Assembly (NCBI GenBank): GCA_964449325.1 | Contig: CAYUYJ010000011.1 | Location: 1 to 64,000 of the forward strand | DNA length: 64,000 nt | Direction: 5' to 3' | DNA from: RGIG3002 sp964449325 | GTDB lineage: Bacteria; Bacillota; Clostridia; Lachnospirales; Lachnospiraceae | Shown here: positions 8,414 through 15,714 of the stretch, in pieces | Numbering within the stretch: position 1 is the first letter of the stretch | Layout: each line of letters opens with the position of its first letter | The notes under the pieces: model-generated | Databases searched by the model: none | Told to the model about the DNA's origin: nothing | What the model saw: the letters and a program-made list of their open reading frames with translations, nothing else | Position numbers and translations under genes: made by a program

Positions 8414-8944
8414 ATGCTATCAAAATCTGCAACCATGATTATGGGGTTAATCAATCTCTCCCCGCTTAATGCATATGAAATAGTGAAACAGCTACAATGG
8501 ATGAATATAAAGTATTGGTACAATATTGCGGATTCGACAGTATACGCAACAATCAAGTCAATAGAAAAGAAAGGCTATATATCCGGGACAGTTGAAAAAG
8601 ACGGAAATATGCCGGATAAAACAATTTATACCCTTACGGATAAGGGGAGAGATGAACTTAGAAAGACTTTAAGCCACTCCATCATCACGTTTGATTTCGA
8701 TACCAATATTTTCTCGATTGCCACCTTTTTTATAGATTTTTTTGAACCGGATGAGCAGAAGCAGTTATTGGAGCAGAGATTAGAGAATCTGCGTAAATAT
8801 CTTGATGGAATCGAAAACCAGGTGACGGAATCGTGGAAAAATCAGGTGGCACCGTTTCATGTGGCAAATGTCAATCGGATGATGGATATCGTGAATGCCG
8901 AGATTTCAGGCACGAAAAGGATTATTGACAGTTTAAGTCAATAA
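8414..8944 (+). CDS. PadR family transcriptional regulator
   Basis: This 176-residue DNA-binding protein has an N-terminal winged helix (about residues 1-85). It includes LINLSPLNAYEIVKQLQ, then STVYATIKSIEKKGYISG (recognition helix) and TIYTLTDKGRDELRKTL (wing). The C-terminal half is a helical dimerisation domain of the Vir-like PadR type. The start ATG at 8414 follows an ideal AAGGAGG (8402-8408). It is divergent from the AbrB-like/DUF998/ATC-hydrolase/HEAT cluster, and the shared intergenic region carries palindromes. It therefore probably represses that cluster and itself. The inducing signal is unknown. Confidence 0.85.
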   Translation: MLSKSATMIMGLINLSPLNAYEIVKQLQWMNIKYWYNIADSTVYATIKSIEKKGYISGTVEKDGNMPDKTIYTLTDKGRDELRKTLSHSIITFDFDTNIFSIATFFIDFFEPDEQKQLLEQRLENLRKYLDGIENQVTESWKNQVAPFHVANVNRMMDIVNAEISGTKRIIDSLSQ

Positions 8945-8950
8945 AACTGA

Positions 8951-8994
8951 TTGACAGAATAGCAAAATTAGCGTATCATAACAATTGTTATGAT
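8951..8994 (+). promoter_or_regulatory. Near-leaderless tetR promoter with a 20-base palindromic operator
   Basis: TTGACA (8951-8956) and TATCAT (8974-8979), separated by 17 bases, make a strong sigma-A-type promoter. The perfect palindrome ATCATAACAATTGTTATGAT (8975-8994) overlaps the -10 element, the predicted start of transcription near 8986 and the tetR start codon. Half-sites CATAACA/TGTTATG recur upstream of the methyltransferase gene, which suggests one regulator binds both. Confidence 0.7.
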
Positions 8995-9586
8995 GAAGAA
9001 TAAGAAAATTACAACGGAGAAGATAAAGCAGGCAGCTATTGAGGAATTTCTGGATAAAGGATATACAGGAGCCAGCCTTAGAACAATATGCAGTCGTGCA
9101 GGTGTTACAACCGGAGCCATGTATTTTTGCTTTTCCAATAAGGAAGCACTGCTTCAGGCAATTTTAGAACCACTTATTGCACAATACGAGGAACTTCTGA
9201 CTGAATATATGCAGATAGAGATGGAGCATCCTGAACGGGCAGAAGAACTGGATGTGCGGATGATGGAGTTTATTTTGGCACACAGAAAAGAGACTATCCT
9301 TGTCATGGAAAAAGCACAAGGAAGCTGCTATGAAAATTTCCGAAGTAAAATAGAAATACTTATGGAACAGTCATTCCGGACTTATTTTGAGAGAAATTTA
9401 AATAGTAAGGTCGATAATAATCTGATTAAAATACTGGCAAAAATCCGGTTGGATAGCTGTTTGGAAATTATAAAAGGAAATTATGAAATGGAGTATAGCT
9501 TGAATTTGACAGAGAAGATTGGTATATACGCTAATGGCGGAACAGAAAAACTGATAAAGAAATTAAAAGAGTCTCATGGTAATTAA
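8990..9586 (+). CDS. TetR/AcrR family transcriptional regulator
   Basis: This 198-residue regulator has the N-terminal TetR helix-turn-helix at residues about 8-55: KIKQAAIEEFLDKGYTGASL, then TICSRAGVTTGAMYFCFSNKEALL. The C-terminal ligand-binding domain is helical and diverged. No ribosome-binding site precedes either ATG (8990 or 8993), and the predicted transcript starts only about four to seven bases upstream, so the mRNA may be leaderless. A terminator overlaps the 3' end of the gene. The palindromic operator at its start codon and the similar half-sites before the next gene suggest autorepression and control of the methyltransferase. Confidence 0.85.
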   Translation: MMKNKKITTEKIKQAAIEEFLDKGYTGASLRTICSRAGVTTGAMYFCFSNKEALLQAILEPLIAQYEELLTEYMQIEMEHPERAEELDVRMMEFILAHRKETILVMEKAQGSCYENFRSKIEILMEQSFRTYFERNLNSKVDNNLIKILAKIRLDSCLEIIKGNYEMEYSLNLTEKIGIYANGGTEKLIKKLKESHGN

Positions 9587-9602
9587 CCGTGGGACTTTTT
9601 TA
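9571..9602 (+). terminator. Intrinsic terminator overlapping the tetR 3' end
   Basis: GTCTCATGGT (9571-9580) pairs, with two G-U pairs, with ACCGTGGGAC (9585-9594) and is followed by TTTTTTT. The tetR stop codon lies within the loop. Confidence 0.75.
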
Positions 9603-9610
9603 ATATATAA

Positions 9611-9636
9611 CATAACATTTCATAGCATTTGTTATG
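9611..9636 (+). promoter_or_regulatory. Candidate TetR operator upstream of the methyltransferase
   Basis: CATAACA (9611-9617) and TGTTATG (9630-9636) are the same half-sites as in the tetR operator, but 12 bases apart instead of 2. A plausible promoter, TTAACC-N17-TATAAC (9583-9611), lies just upstream and is partly inside the tetR terminator. Confidence 0.5.
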
Positions 9637-9654
9637 ATGAGAAAGGAAGAACAA

Positions 9655-10461
9655 ATGGATAAAAAGGAAAAAATATCTGTGAGCGGGGTACCTGAGACCA
9701 TGCTTCAGACAATGTATGCAAGAGCAAAAGAATCGGGGAAAGAACATCCCCATATTTATGACAAAAAGGCTGTGGAGATTGTGTCACGGCTGGATTATGA
9801 TTTTTCCAATGCGGACAAAGATACTATGATGAGTTCCGGAGTAATTGCACGAACAATTTTACTTGATAGTATGATTGAAAATTTCTTGGACAGCCATCCG
9901 GGCACTATTGTGGTGAATATTGCCAGCGGAATGGATACAAGATGCTATCGCATGGAGGGAAAATACAAGTACTGGTACAATATTGATTTGCCTGAAACAA
10001 TCGATATAAGGAAACGCTTTTTTGAGGAAAACGGCCCTGTTTTCCAAATCGCAAAATCTGCCATGGATGCTTCTTATGCAGAAGAAATCTGCTGTCATGG
10101 AGAGCCGGTTCTTATCGTGATAGAAGGTCTTACAATGTATTTGCAGGAAAAAGATGTGAAACAGCTCTTTCGCATTATCTATAAAAAATTTGAGACGGCT
10201 ACCATATTTGTGGAAACAATGTCACCGTTTGTGGCAGCTCATGTAAAGGAAAAATCCATACAGGGAAGCCTTGCAAAATTTACATGGGGAGTGAAAAACG
10301 GAAGAGAACTGCAAAAGCTTATCCCGGGATATGTCAATCGGAAAGATGTCAGTCTGACTGAAGGAATGAAAGTATTTTGGCCGGCTTATAAAGTGTTGGG
10401 GAAAATATCGTTTGTCCGCAATCTGTCTAATAAAATAATAGTAATGGAAAAAAATGCTTGA
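9655..10461 (+). CDS. LCMT-type class I SAM-dependent methyltransferase
   Basis: This 268-residue protein resembles the leucine-carboxyl-methyltransferase/polyketide O-methyltransferase family. Visible motifs are VVNIASGMDTRCYRM, the glycine-rich SAM loop with the family's G-x-DTR; WYNIDLPETIDIRKRFF, with the acidic residue that holds the ribose; and VLIVIEGLTMYLQEKDVKQLF, the family's EGLxMYL motif. The start at 9655 follows AAAGGAAG. An upstream ATG at 9634 in the operator could also serve if the mRNA is leaderless. It is flanked by two tetR genes and probably answers to the first. The methyl acceptor is probably a small-molecule carboxylate or hydroxyl and is not known. Confidence 0.8.
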   Translation: MDKKEKISVSGVPETMLQTMYARAKESGKEHPHIYDKKAVEIVSRLDYDFSNADKDTMMSSGVIARTILLDSMIENFLDSHPGTIVVNIASGMDTRCYRMEGKYKYWYNIDLPETIDIRKRFFEENGPVFQIAKSAMDASYAEEICCHGEPVLIVIEGLTMYLQEKDVKQLFRIIYKKFETATIFVETMSPFVAAHVKEKSIQGSLAKFTWGVKNGRELQKLIPGYVNRKDVSLTEGMKVFWPAYKVLGKISFVRNLSNKIIVMEKNA

Positions 10462-10483
10462 TAAATATTATCAACTATCTGTC

Positions 10484-10540
10484 TTGACAATACTTAACTT
10501 CAAAACTATGATTATAACAGTGTTATATAGCACTGTTATA
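10484..10540 (+). promoter_or_regulatory. Promoter and operator of the second tetR gene
   Basis: TTGACA (10484-10489) and TATGAT (10507-10512), 17 bases apart, form a near-consensus promoter. Immediately downstream, TATAACAGTG (10513-10522) and CACTGTTATA (10531-10540) form perfect 10-base arms around an 8-base spacer. They cover the transcription start, a typical TetR autorepression site. Confidence 0.75.
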
Positions 10541-10551
10541 TCAGGAGGAAA

Positions 10552-11190
10552 ATGGTGAGCCCGGAAAATGTAACATCCACATTGGAGAAAATTCATATAG
10601 CTGCCAAACAGGAATTTCTGGAAAAAGGTTTTCAATCAGCTTCTTTGAGAAACATTGTAAAAGTAGCAGGTGTGACGACAGGAGCTTTTTATGGATATTA
10701 CAAAAGCAAGGAGGAATTATTCGATGCTCTGGTTGGCGAGCAGGCAGAGTTTGTTCTTAAACTATTTGATACAACCCTTGGTAATTTTAGAAAGTTGTCA
10801 GGTGAAGAACAAACACGGAAGATGACGGACATTTCCGGTGATGCTATGCTTCAGATGCTTGACTATATTTATGATTATTATGATGCCTTCAAATTGCTTA
10901 TTCTGTGTGCAGAGGGAACGAAATATGTTGATTTTATTCATCAATTGGTATTGAAAGAAACCGAATCGACCTTTGCTTACATAGAGACATTAAAACAGAT
11001 GGGGATTACACTAAAACCAATAAGCAAAAATCTAATCCACATGGTTTCCAGTGGGCTTTTTACCGGTGTATTTGAAACAGTGGCTCATGATATGCCCAAA
11101 GAAGAGGCGGTAGAGTATATGTTGCAACTGGAGAGATTCTGTACAGCGGGCTGGGAGGAACTTTTTGGTGTGAAGTTCGGAAATAAATAA
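10552..11190 (+). CDS. TetR/AcrR family regulator upstream of an ABC exporter
   Basis: This 212-residue regulator has a canonical N-terminal helix-turn-helix (residues about 8-58): KIHIAAKQEFLEKGFQSASL, then NIVKVAGVTTGAFYGYYKSKEELF. A helical effector-binding domain follows. AGGAGG at 10543-10548 precedes ATG 10552 closely, and the adjacent GTG 10555 would have better spacing; the difference is one residue. It sits just ahead of a heterodimeric ABC exporter and carries a strong self-operator. It therefore probably senses a toxic or signalling molecule and controls itself, perhaps with the exporter. The exporter promoter has its own, different palindrome. Confidence 0.85.
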   Translation: MVSPENVTSTLEKIHIAAKQEFLEKGFQSASLRNIVKVAGVTTGAFYGYYKSKEELFDALVGEQAEFVLKLFDTTLGNFRKLSGEEQTRKMTDISGDAMLQMLDYIYDYYDAFKLLILCAEGTKYVDFIHQLVLKETESTFAYIETLKQMGITLKPISKNLIHMVSSGLFTGVFETVAHDMPKEEAVEYMLQLERFCTAGWEELFGVKFGNK

Positions 11191-11206
11191 TACACTATGC
11201 TAACAA

Positions 11207-11229
11207 GAGAAATTCAATATGAATTTCTC
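11207..11229 (+). terminator. Hairpin after the second tetR gene
   Basis: GAGAAATTC (11207-11215) and GAATTTCTC (11221-11229) form a perfect nine-base stem with an AATAT loop, 17 bases after the stop codon. The following bases are TAAAAAAT, not a T-run, so it may be an mRNA-stabilising hairpin or a minus-strand element. Confidence 0.4.
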
Positions 11230-11246
11230 TAAAAAATAAACCATAA

Positions 11247-11262
11247 GTTAGGAATAACTAAC
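11247..11262 (+). promoter_or_regulatory. DtxR-type TTAG-N6-CTAA box upstream of the ABC exporter pair
   Basis: GTTAGGAATAACTAAC contains TTAG, six bases, CTAA (11248-11261) with matching outer G and C. It lies 19 bases before the exporter start codon. This is the second of three such boxes in the first 15 kb. No clear -35/-10 pair is obvious around it. Confidence 0.5.
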
Positions 11263-11280
11263 CAAAGGAGGACTTATAAA

Positions 11281-13059
11281 ATGAAACAAAACGAAAGAAG
11301 CTCGATAAGCTGGCTTGCCGAATTTGCAGGGGAGAAAAAAAGCCTGTATATTGCAAGTGTGATATCTGCAATTGTCGGCGTTGCATGCAGCATCGTGCCT
11401 TATGTCATCATGGGAAATATGGTGGCAGAACTGATTGGTGGGAACCGCAACTGGCAGTTTTATTTATCGGATGGCATCATTATGACAGTATTTTGGGTGG
11501 GAAGAGTAGTATTTCACGGTATCTCTACTTCCTGTTCCCATAAAGCGACTTTCCATGTACTGGCAACAATTCGAAAGCGGCTGTGCGATAAATTGTCTAA
11601 GGTTCCTCTCGGACGGGTCAAGGATACTTCATCTGGAACGCTGAAAAATATCATGGTAGAACGGGTGGATAGCATAGAAACTTCATTAGCCCATGTACTA
11701 CCGGAATTTACTGCGAATCTGTTAGCTCCATTGGCAGTATTTATTTATCTGCTGATCATTGACTGGAGAATGGCACTTGTTTCACTAATTACTCTGGTGA
11801 TAGGTCTGCTTGCTTACATAGGAATGATGATTGGTTTTGAGGAAAGTTATCAGAACACGGTGGATAAGACAAAGGTTTTGAATGATACAGCGGTAGAATA
11901 TATTAACGGAATCGAGGTTATCAAGGCTTTTGGAAAGACACAGCGCTCTTATGAAAAGTTTGAGGTAGCTGCAAGAGAAGGTGCAGATTGCTATGTGGAG
12001 TGGATGCGCCGATGCAACGTGTTTTTCTCTATAGCCATGGTGCTCATGCCATGTACGACGCTTGCGGTATTGCCGATTGGTGGTATTTTTTTGATGAATG
12101 GAAACCTTGTTTTTTCTGATTTTGTTATGTGTCTGATTCTGTCGCTTGGACTTGTGTCTCCGTTAATTGTGGTGATGTCCCATACGGATAATCTGGCAAA
12201 AGTAGGGACAATTGTAGGTGAAGTGACGGGAATTTTGTCATGGGAAGAATTGAATCGTCCGGTAGTGGATAAGGAAAAAGTGAAGGATTACTCAATTACT
12301 TTGTCGGGTGTAACCTTCGGATATCATGAAAAAGAGGTTCTTCATGGAATTGATATGGACATCAAAGAAGGAACCGTAACTGCATTGGTAGGTCCTTCCG
12401 GCAGCGGAAAATCTACGATTGCGAAATTGATTGCATCCATGTGGGATGCACACAGCGGCAGTATCAAAATAGGTGGTGTGGACATCCGGGATTTATCACT
12501 GGAGGAATACAACAGGAGGGTAGCCTATGTTTCTCAGGATAATTACCTGTTTGACGATACCATTCGGGAAAATATTCGTATGGGAAACAGAAATGCAACG
12601 GATGCAGAAGTGGAAGAGGCAGCAAAGAAATGTGGATGCCATGAGTTTATCATGAGCCTCCAAAATGGCTATGATACAATTGCAGGAAACGCCGGAGGGC
12701 ACTTGTCCGGTGGAGAAAGACAACGGATTTCCATTGCGAGGGCAATGTTAAAAAACGCACCGATTGTGATTTTGGATGAGGCAACAGCATATACCGACCC
12801 GGAAAATGAAGCAATCATTCAGTCCTCTGTGGCAAGACTGGTACAGGGAAAGACTTTAATTGTCATTGCTCACAGACTCTCTACTATCGCCGATGCAGAT
12901 CAGATCTTTGTCATCAAGGATGGTCGAGTGGCAGAATCCGGTACACATGAGAGACTTCTTAAGCAAGGAAAAATTTATCCAAAGATGTGGCAGTCCCATA
13001 TTAGTGTAAAAAAAGATGAAACAAGGGAAAACGGGAAAGAAGGTGTGGTATATGCTTAA
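11281..13059 (+). CDS. ABC exporter half-transporter (first subunit, YbtP/IrtA-like)
   Basis: This 592-residue half-transporter has six predicted membrane helices (to about residue 320) and an ATPase domain. Walker A GPSGSGKST starts at residue 371, the signature LSGGERQR near residue 475 and Walker B IVILDEATAYTDPEN near residue 495, followed by the H-loop AHRLST. The D-loop residue order AYTDPEN departs from the usual SALD. The membrane domain resembles the iron-siderophore-associated exporter-fold transporters (YbtPQ/IrtAB type), but this similarity is judged by eye. GGAGG precedes ATG 11281. The second subunit overlaps by 8 bases, so the proteins form a heterodimer. Upstream lie a tetR gene and a DtxR-like box. 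Confidence 0.85.
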   Translation: MKQNERSSISWLAEFAGEKKSLYIASVISAIVGVACSIVPYVIMGNMVAELIGGNRNWQFYLSDGIIMTVFWVGRVVFHGISTSCSHKATFHVLATIRKRLCDKLSKVPLGRVKDTSSGTLKNIMVERVDSIETSLAHVLPEFTANLLAPLAVFIYLLIIDWRMALVSLITLVIGLLAYIGMMIGFEESYQNTVDKTKVLNDTAVEYINGIEVIKAFGKTQRSYEKFEVAAREGADCYVEWMRRCNVFFSIAMVLMPCTTLAVLPIGGIFLMNGNLVFSDFVMCLILSLGLVSPLIVVMSHTDNLAKVGTIVGEVTGILSWEELNRPVVDKEKVKDYSITLSGVTFGYHEKEVLHGIDMDIKEGTVTALVGPSGSGKSTIAKLIASMWDAHSGSIKIGGVDIRDLSLEEYNRRVAYVSQDNYLFDDTIRENIRMGNRNATDAEVEEAAKKCGCHEFIMSLQNGYDTIAGNAGGHLSGGERQRISIARAMLKNAPIVILDEATAYTDPENEAIIQSSVARLVQGKTLIVIAHRLSTIADADQIFVIKDGRVAESGTHERLLKQGKIYPKMWQSHISVKKDETRENGKEGVVYA

Positions 13060-14803
13060 GGTATTCAGAAAGTTCTTTGATTTTTGCGGGAAGAAAAACA
13101 GAAAAAAATTTTACAAGTCACTAATATTGGGCGTGCTTTTCGGACTTATGGAAGCTATGAAAATTCCGGCAATCATGCTTTTGATTGATGGTGCAATCAA
13201 ACAGGAAATGACACCGGGATTAATTTGGAAATGCTTCGGAATCCTATTGGCAAGCGTGATTGCCGGTTCTGTGGTAAAATACTATATTACAATATTGCAG
13301 TGTGAAGCAGGTTATTATACGGCGTCAAACAAGAGAATTCAGATTGCAGAGCATATGCGTTATCTGCCTATGGGGTATTTTAACAAAAACAGTCTTGGAC
13401 AGATTACGAGCGTCGTTACGAATACGATGGAGCAGTTGGCTGATGTGTCTACCGGAGTAGTAATGATGACACTTCAGGGCATTTTTGCAACGGCTGTCAT
13501 TACGCTGTTTATTTTGTGCTATGATTGGCGGATTGGTCTTGTGACCGTAGGCGGCATTCTCTTGTTTTTTGCAGTGAACAGTATTCTTCAAAAGAGAAGT
13601 CAGAAACTTGCTCCAACTAAAACAGAATCAGATACGGATGTGGTAGCGAAGGTGCTGGAATATGTACAGGGAATTTCAGAGGTAAGAAGCTATAATCTTT
13701 CCGGAAGAACTACAAAAAAACTGAATGCGTCTATTGAAAAAAATCGTCGCATCAACACGGAAATGGAGTTGAAATTTGTCCCGCTGATGCAGATTCAGAG
13801 CGGAATCATCAAACTGACGGGGGTTGTAATGACGTTGCTTTCTATATATTTGTACTTACAGGGGAGTATGATGCTTTTAAACTGTATCGGAATGATTATC
13901 TGCTCCTTTCTGGTACTTGACAGTCTTGGTACAGCGGGTAATTATTCTGCACTTTTACGTGTGGTGGATACCGGGATTGACAAAGTACAGGCAGTTCTTG
14001 ACCTGCCGGAGATGGATATTGAAGGAAAAGAAATTACACCAAGGAACTATGATGTGGATATTGCTCACGTGGATTTTTACTACGACAAAAATTCTTCCAC
14101 CCAGAAGTCCAAGATTATCGATGATGTATCCGTACATATACCGGAGAAGACAACAACAGCGATTGTAGGACCAAGTGGCGGCGGAAAGACGACACTTTGC
14201 CATCTGATTGCAAGATTCTGGGATGTGGCTGACGGAAACATTACCCTTGGTGGTGAAGATGTACGTAACTATAGTATGGACAGTCTGATGAAGAATTTCA
14301 GTTTTGTGTTCCAGAATGTATACCTGTTCAGGGATACCATCGCCAACAATATTCGTTTCGGACAGGAGGATGCACCGATGGAAAAAGTCATAGAAGCGGC
14401 GAAAAAGGCATGCTGTCATGATTTTATTATGGCACTCCCGGATGGATATGAAACAGTCATCGGTGAGGGCGGGGCAAGTCTTTCCGGTGGTGAAAAGCAG
14501 AGAATCAGTATTGCAAGAGCGATTATGAAGGATGCTCCTGTGATTATCCTGGATGAAGCTACTGCCAATGTAGATCCGGAGAATGAAAAGGAACTTATGG
14601 AAGCCATTGATGCGCTGACGAAAGAAAAGACAATCTTTATGATTGCGCACAGGCTGAAGACGGTAAGAAGTGCAGACAGAATTCTGGTACTGGATCATGG
14701 AAAAATTGTGCAGCAGGGCAGACATGAGGAACTAATCAAACAGGAAGGAATCTATAAGCGGTTTGTGGAGTCAAGAGAAACGGCTGCAAGCTGGAAATTG
14801 TAA
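13052..14803 (+). CDS. ABC exporter half-transporter (second subunit, YbtQ/IrtB-like)
   Basis: This 583-residue partner half-transporter has membrane helices to about residue 310 and an ATPase domain. Walker A GPSGGGKTT starts near residue 373, the signature LSGGEKQR near residue 477, and Walker B VIILDEATANVDPEN and the H-loop AHRLKT follow. The start ATG 13052 sits inside the last codons of the first subunit (TATGCTTAA) and follows AAGGTG; an upstream in-frame codon at 13016 lacks a ribosome site. Both ATPase sites look intact apart from unusual D-loops. The substrate may be a metal chelate, a peptide or a drug; the metal-box context favours the first, by inference only. Confidence 0.85.
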   Translation: MLKVFRKFFDFCGKKNRKKFYKSLILGVLFGLMEAMKIPAIMLLIDGAIKQEMTPGLIWKCFGILLASVIAGSVVKYYITILQCEAGYYTASNKRIQIAEHMRYLPMGYFNKNSLGQITSVVTNTMEQLADVSTGVVMMTLQGIFATAVITLFILCYDWRIGLVTVGGILLFFAVNSILQKRSQKLAPTKTESDTDVVAKVLEYVQGISEVRSYNLSGRTTKKLNASIEKNRRINTEMELKFVPLMQIQSGIIKLTGVVMTLLSIYLYLQGSMMLLNCIGMIICSFLVLDSLGTAGNYSALLRVVDTGIDKVQAVLDLPEMDIEGKEITPRNYDVDIAHVDFYYDKNSSTQKSKIIDDVSVHIPEKTTTAIVGPSGGGKTTLCHLIARFWDVADGNITLGGEDVRNYSMDSLMKNFSFVFQNVYLFRDTIANNIRFGQEDAPMEKVIEAAKKACCHDFIMALPDGYETVIGEGGASLSGGEKQRISIARAIMKDAPVIILDEATANVDPENEKELMEAIDALTKEKTIFMIAHRLKTVRSADRILVLDHGKIVQQGRHEELIKQEGIYKRFVESRETAASWKL

Positions 14804-14879
14804 AAGAGAATAGGTAAGGGCAAAGAAATTAGAAACTCCGATTGGTAGAATTGAAGTAAACGGACACATAGATTTTAGG

Positions 14880-14910
14880 CTTGTTGTTGAGATATATTAT
14901 CAACAACAAG
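14880..14910. promoter_or_regulatory. Eleven-base inverted repeat between ABC operons
   Basis: CTTGTTGTTGA (14880-14890) and TCAACAACAAG (14900-14910) are perfect inverted arms around nine bases. No T-run follows. It lies 77 bases after the exporter pair and 25 bases before the next -10 element, so it may be an operator or an mRNA stem. Confidence 0.45.
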
Positions 14911-14934
14911 CAACACATATCATTTATAAAGTGA

Positions 14935-14958
14935 TATAATTTGTTAGATTAAACTAAC
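14935..14958 (+). promoter_or_regulatory. -10 element followed by a DtxR-type TTAG-N6-CTAA box
   Basis: A perfect TATAAT (14935-14940) is followed immediately by GTTAGATTAAACTAAC (14943-14958), the third TTAG-N6-CTAA box in the window, placed over the expected transcription start. A clear -35 is not visible. Binding here would block initiation of the MacB/FtsX operon. Confidence 0.55.
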
Positions 14959-14983
14959 TTACAAAGAGGGAGATGGAAAATCT

Positions 14984-15700
14984 ATGTCAGAGAACGAAAG
15001 AAAATTTTTGGAGATTGTAGATTTAAAAAAAGGATTTGGCAGTGGCGAAAACCGTCAGGAAGTTCTTCGCGGAATGAATTTTTCCGTTGCTAAGGGAGAA
15101 TTCTGTGTGCTTCTTGGGCCTTCCGGTTCCGGAAAGTCCACGCTGCTTAATATTATCGGAGGTATAGACGGCGCTGATTCAGGGTACATATCCATAAACG
15201 GGGATAAACTGGAGGAACTGGGAGAAAAAAGACTGACCCAGTATCGCAGAAAGCATCTGGGTTATGTTTTTCAGATGTATAATCTGATTGGAAATCTGAA
15301 TGTGAAGGAAAATATTGAGGTAGGGGCTTATCTGTCTGATAATCCGCTTGATATTGACGAGCTCTTAAATACACTTGGTCTTTATGACCACAGATATAAG
15401 CTTCCCAACCAGCTTTCCGGAGGACAACAGCAGCGTGTTTCCATTGGACGTGCTATCGTAAAAAATCCGGATATTTTACTTTGCGATGAGCCTACCGGTG
15501 CATTGGACTATAATACATCAAAGGAAATATTGAAATTGATTGAGGACGTCAATGTAAAATATGGCAACACCATCATTATGGTCACACATAATGAGGCGAT
15601 TAAGAATATGGCAGATCATGTGATTAAGCTTCGTGATGGAGGTGTTCGTCGAAACGAAATCAATGCAAATAAAATTTCAGCAGCTGAACTGGAATGGTAA
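14984..15700 (+). CDS. ABC transporter ATP-binding protein (MacB/LolD type)
   Basis: This 238-residue ATPase subunit has Walker A GPSGSGKST (residues 45-53), the LolD/MacB-type Q-loop segment YVFQMYNLIGNLNVKENI, the signature LSGGQQQRVSIGRAI, Walker B ILLCDEPTGALD and an H-loop TH. The DEPTGALD form is diagnostic of the type VII (MacB-like, mechanotransmission) group. It overlaps the start region of the following FtsX-type permease gene. Together they probably form a complex that couples cytoplasmic ATP hydrolysis to movements of an extracytoplasmic domain, as in antimicrobial-peptide resistance or lipoprotein-release systems. The operon has a metal-box-like promoter. Confidence 0.9.
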   Translation: MSENERKFLEIVDLKKGFGSGENRQEVLRGMNFSVAKGEFCVLLGPSGSGKSTLLNIIGGIDGADSGYISINGDKLEELGEKRLTQYRRKHLGYVFQMYNLIGNLNVKENIEVGAYLSDNPLDIDELLNTLGLYDHRYKLPNQLSGGQQQRVSIGRAIVKNPDILLCDEPTGALDYNTSKEILKLIEDVNVKYGNTIIMVTHNEAIKNMADHVIKLRDGGVRRNEINANKISAAELEW

Positions 15701-15714
15701 GGGGCGTGACAGAA

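Noticed and set aside
13955..14725. 256-codon open frame on the minus strand
   Set aside because: It lies antisense to a clear ABC transporter ATPase domain, has no domain or ribosome site, and is Cys/His/Ile-rich like an anticoding frame.
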